Shown piece after piece: positions 61,462-64,000 of a DNA stretch of 64,000 nucleotides; within the stretch, counting starts at the first letter, position 1, and each line of letters begins with the position of its first letter. The notes beneath the pieces were generated by a model. The model did not search any database, was not told where the DNA came from, and saw only the letters and a list, made by a program, of their open reading frames with translations. The translations under genes were made by a program, and so were the position numbers. Source of the stretch: Bacteroidaceae bacterium HV4-6-C5C (GTDB taxonomy: Bacteria > Bacteroidota > Bacteroidia > Bacteroidales > Bacteroidaceae); NCBI GenBank assembly GCA_007896885.1, contig VOIU01000004.1, positions 62,001 to 126,000 of the forward strand, given 5' to 3'.

Positions 61462-61947
61462 ATGAAACGAATATTTTGGTTACTGGCCATTACCTTTTTG
61501 GTAAGTGGCGTGTCGATGGCGCAAAATGCTCCTCGTCGTGATGGCAAGAATTTTGACCCGAAAGAACGTGTCGAACGTATGACAGAACGTATGGCAAAAG
61601 AGTATTCTTTGAATGACACTCAAAAGCAACAGTTATTGGAAGCAAATACGGCTTTGTTTAAAGATATGGGTAATATGCCTAAGTTTCGTCGCCCCAATAT
61701 GCGATTTGAAAGAGGGAATAACGGATGCTGCTGCTGTTGTTGCTGTAACAAAGCAAGAATGCACAGGAGAGCTTATAGAAAACCTTTAACTGAAGCTGAA
61801 CGTACCGAAAAAAAAGCTAAGATGGAAAAGTTCCGCAAAGATATGAAAGCGGCACATGATACTTACAATGCACAATTGCAGAAAATTATGACTCAGGATC
61901 AATATGCCGCTTATTCGGCAAAGAAACAGAAAGGCTTTCGCAAATAA
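61462..61947 (+). CDS. DUF4890-like exported protein with a seven-cysteine run
   Basis: 161 residues with a signal peptide (MKRIFWLLAITFLVSGVSMAQ). The rest is very basic and helical, like the Spy/CpxP (LTxxQ) periplasmic group: ERVERMTERMAKEYSLNDTQKQQLLEANTALF and YNAQLQKIMTQDQYAAYSAKK. Between the two helical parts is NNGCCCCCCCNKARMH, seven consecutive cysteines encoded by TGC/TGT triplets (about 61725-61746). DUF4890 proteins are common in Bacteroides; a Cys run is unusual and could bind metal. The gene is monocistronic. Confidence 0.8.
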   Translation: MKRIFWLLAITFLVSGVSMAQNAPRRDGKNFDPKERVERMTERMAKEYSLNDTQKQQLLEANTALFKDMGNMPKFRRPNMRFERGNNGCCCCCCCNKARMHRRAYRKPLTEAERTEKKAKMEKFRKDMKAAHDTYNAQLQKIMTQDQYAAYSAKKQKGFRK

Positions 61948-62139
61948 CCTTCTGCGCATCGTTACCAAACCATAACAGAAAAAATCTATTGACAATGAGG
62001 GTATGTTGGGATGTCTAACGTGTATGGATATACTGTCGCTAATTCTGATATATCCTCATTTCTTTTCTCATTTGTTGTATATCTGCCCTTCTTTTTGTTT
62101 CTTTGTCTCTTAAAATAACAGCAAAAACAAATTGACAGA

Positions 62140-62691
62140 ATGAAAACTCTTTTATATTTAGGAGTATGTATGTCGGTCATATTACTGGCAAGTTGCTCTT
62201 CTTCTAAAAAGAATGACGGTAAAGATATCACGGTGGCTGCTCATGATAGTATCAGTGCGGACAGTGTACAGCGTATGCAGGTCTCCGAAAGTAAAGTCAC
62301 TATATCATACAAAGGTAAGCAGTACAGCTCATCTGTAGTGCGTAAGCCCGATTCAAGTCTTCCGGTTGTTCAGAATGATCAGGGAGACCGCTTTTCGGAT
62401 AATCGTATAACGTTACAGTTAACCAGTGGGGGCAGTAGCATTGTAAACAAGACTTTTACAAAGGAAAGTTTTTCATCACTAGTGGATGCTAATTTCTTGA
62501 AGCATGCAATTCTTGAAGGATTGGTCTATGATAAGGTAACTCCTCAGGGTATTCGCTATGTAGCCAGCATTTGCTATCCTCAAACTGATTTATATATACC
62601 GCTGTCTCTTACTATATCTGCCGATGGAAGGATAGCTATGGCTAAAGAAGAAATGTTGGAAGACCTTTATGATACCGATAGTATCCAGTAA
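62140..62691 (+). CDS. DUF4738-like lipoprotein
   Basis: 183 residues with the lipobox ILLASC (Cys19), followed by a Ser/Lys linker (SSSKKNDGKDI). The mature domain is beta-rich (KVTISYKGKQYSSSVVRKPDSSLPVV...GDRFSDNRITLQLTSGGSSIVNKTFTKESFSSLVD). It fits the DUF4738 family, of unknown function. Convergent with recA, with a shared hairpin between them. Confidence 0.8.
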   Translation: MKTLLYLGVCMSVILLASCSSSKKNDGKDITVAAHDSISADSVQRMQVSESKVTISYKGKQYSSSVVRKPDSSLPVVQNDQGDRFSDNRITLQLTSGGSSIVNKTFTKESFSSLVDANFLKHAILEGLVYDKVTPQGIRYVASICYPQTDLYIPLSLTISADGRIAMAKEEMLEDLYDTDSIQ

Positions 62692-62728
62692 TAGAGAAAG
62701 GAATTAAGAATATTCTTTAAATAAGAAA

Positions 62729-62771
62729 AGTGAAGAATAAAGCTGTTTAAAACGATGCTTTATCCTTCACT
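62729..62771. terminator. Bidirectional terminator between the lipoprotein gene and recA
   Basis: AGTGAAGAATAAAGC (62729-62743) pairs with GCTTTATCCTTCACT (62757-62771) with one mismatch. A/T-rich flanks allow termination in both directions. Confidence 0.75.
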
Positions 62772-62870
62772 CTCTTATTGTAAGGTATTTACAGAGTATT
62801 AAAGTTTTTAATACGTACAACTCAATGGTTTAATGAGATTATACAGATTGTACTTGAATAGTCGGTATTT

Positions 62871-63908
62871 TTACTTTTCTTTTTTGAGTTCATCAAAGAT
62901 TAAGTTTTCCAACTCTTCTGACAACTCCGGATTATCGGCGATACACTGTTTCGCGGCATCACGTCCTTGTCCTAACTTCGTGTCATTGTAACTATACCAT
63001 GAACCGCTTTTCTTGATCAGTCCCAATTCAGCTCCCAAGTCGATAATTTCACCTGATCTTGAGATACCTTCACCAAACATAATATCAAATTCAGCTTTCC
63101 GGAAGGGAGGAGCTACCTTGTTCTTTACAACTTTTACCCGAGTTTGGTTTCCGATAACTTCTTCTCCATCTTTCAATTGTTGAGTACGACGGATATCCAA
63201 ACGTACAGAAGCATAGAATTTCAATGCATTACCTCCGGTTGTTGTCTCCGGGTTACCAAACATTACCCCGATCTTTTCACGAAGCTGATTGATGAAAATA
63301 CATGTAGTGCGAGTTTTGCTTACAGTACCTGTCAACTTTCGCAAAGCTTGCGACATCAGTCTTGCCTGTAGTCCGACTTTGTTTTCTCCCATATCACCCT
63401 CAATTTCTGCTTTTGGAGTTAATGCAGCAACAGAGTCTATTACAATAATATCAATGGCAGATGAACGAATTAATTGGTCGGCTATTTCGAGTGCTTGTTC
63501 ACCATTGTCCGGTTGGGATATGTAAAGATTATCTATATCTACTCCTAGTTTGGACGCATAAAAACGGTCGAAGGCATGTTCTGCATCAATAAATGCCGCG
63601 ATACCGCCGGCTTTCTGTGCTTCGGCAATGGCATGGATAGCCAATGTTGTTTTTCCTGATGACTCCGGACCATATATTTCAATTATACGACCTCGAGGAT
63701 AGCCACCGACGCCTAATGCAGCATTCAAGGCGATAGACCCTGTAGGGATAACGTCTATAGGCTCTACATTATCATTGCCCATCTTCATGATAGAACCTTT
63801 TCCGAAGCTCTTCTCTATCTTATCCATCGCAGCCTGCAGAGCTTTCAATCTCTCGCTCGATGACTTGTTTCCTTCATTTTCAAAAACCAGTTCGTCTTTC
63901 TTTGCCAT
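62871..63908 (-). CDS. recA: Recombinase RecA
   Basis: 345 residues, full length. Walker A is GPESSGKTT, the motif [35 protein letters not shown] is universal, Walker B is [12 protein letters not shown], and loop L2 contains [24 protein letters not shown]. It forms the filament for homologous recombination and triggers the SOS response. It would also be able to recombine the 136-bp inverted repeats at 2105/3841. The start is near the right edge of the window; promoter details are limited. Confidence 0.98.
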   Translation of the reverse strand: MAKKDELVFENEGNKSSSERLKALQAAMDKIEKSFGKGSIMKMGNDNVEPIDVIPTGSIALNAALGVGGYPRGRIIEIYGPESSGKTTLAIHAIAEAQKAGGIAAFIDAEHAFDRFYASKLGVDIDNLYISQPDNGEQALEIADQLIRSSAIDIIVIDSVAALTPKAEIEGDMGENKVGLQARLMSQALRKLTGTVSKTRTTCIFINQLREKIGVMFGNPETTTGGNALKFYASVRLDIRRTQQLKDGEEVIGNQTRVKVVKNKVAPPFRKAEFDIMFGEGISRSGEIIDLGAELGLIKKSGSWYSYNDTKLGQGRDAAKQCIADNPELSEELENLIFDELKKEK

Positions 63909-64000
63909 TATATTTTATGCTAATAGTTTTTCACTTAAGCTTTCTCTTGTCTTTTTTCAAATACGTAGAAATACCTTTAAAACGTTTATTATAATATCTG

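Noticed and set aside
1-64000. CRISPR array
   Set aside because: I found no series of regularly spaced identical repeats with unique spacers, and no cas gene.

Overview
The window looks like a chromosomal segment of a gut Bacteroides or close relative (Bacteroidales). The signs are a SusC/SusD pair, an ECF sigma/FecR module, several Bacteroidales-only families (DUF4250, DUF4890, DUF4738, DUF6048/DUF6452, CreD operon), Bacteroidetes promoters of the TAnnTTTG type in front of many genes, and few Shine-Dalgarno sequences. The species cannot be named from the sequence alone.

Region 1-12.2 kb is a defence/mobile island. It holds the 5' part of a Fic gene with two small upstream partners, a serine site-specific recombinase, and a two-gene restriction-like system: an Eco57I/type IIG-like adenine methyltransferase with its own specificity domain, and a PLD-nuclease/SNF2-type helicase fusion. 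A second, silent specificity domain lies tail-to-tail with the active one. A perfect 136-bp inverted repeat flanks the pair and starts at the recombinase stop codon. Inverting the 1.6 kb between the repeats would swap the target-recognition half of the enzyme in frame, so this is very probably a phase-variable specificity switch. A truncated ATPase-type regulator and an AAA_14/DUF4143 ATPase close the island.

Region 12.4-25.7 kb is a glycan/envelope region: SusC-SusD-metallophosphoesterase (minus strand), a collapsed hipA toxin pseudogene, a membrane protein/winged-helix regulator/CreD operon, a frameshifted ATPase remnant, a Crp-family regulator with an outer-membrane barrel, and a PL22-like oligogalacturonate lyase.

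Region 26.5-35.1 kb is the most striking. It is an apparent operon of a DUF4143 ATPase, a ComEC-like metallo-beta-lactamase hydrolase, a 1650-residue trypsin-like protease/STAND NTPase protein, and two small proteins that are paralogues of each other. The MBL + protease-STAND pair resembles AVAST/Avs-type anti-phage sensors; the tandem small paralogues are not familiar to me. Imperfect 20-bp direct repeats flank the block.

Region 35.2-64 kb is mostly core genome: mnmE, a hybrid histidine kinase whose receiver lacks the phosphoacceptor Asp, a nucleoside phosphorylase/flotillin/NfeD/TPR operon, mntP and an envelope/glycosyltransferase operon, SRP RNA followed 3 nt later by tRNA-Thr, a propeller-type LuxR regulator with a GH2 enzyme, a Kef-type antiporter, a HIT protein, an ECF sigma/FecR unit flanked by two related carboxypeptidase-regulatory-domain proteins, DUF4250, trpB2, a Cys-run DUF4890 protein, a lipoprotein and recA.
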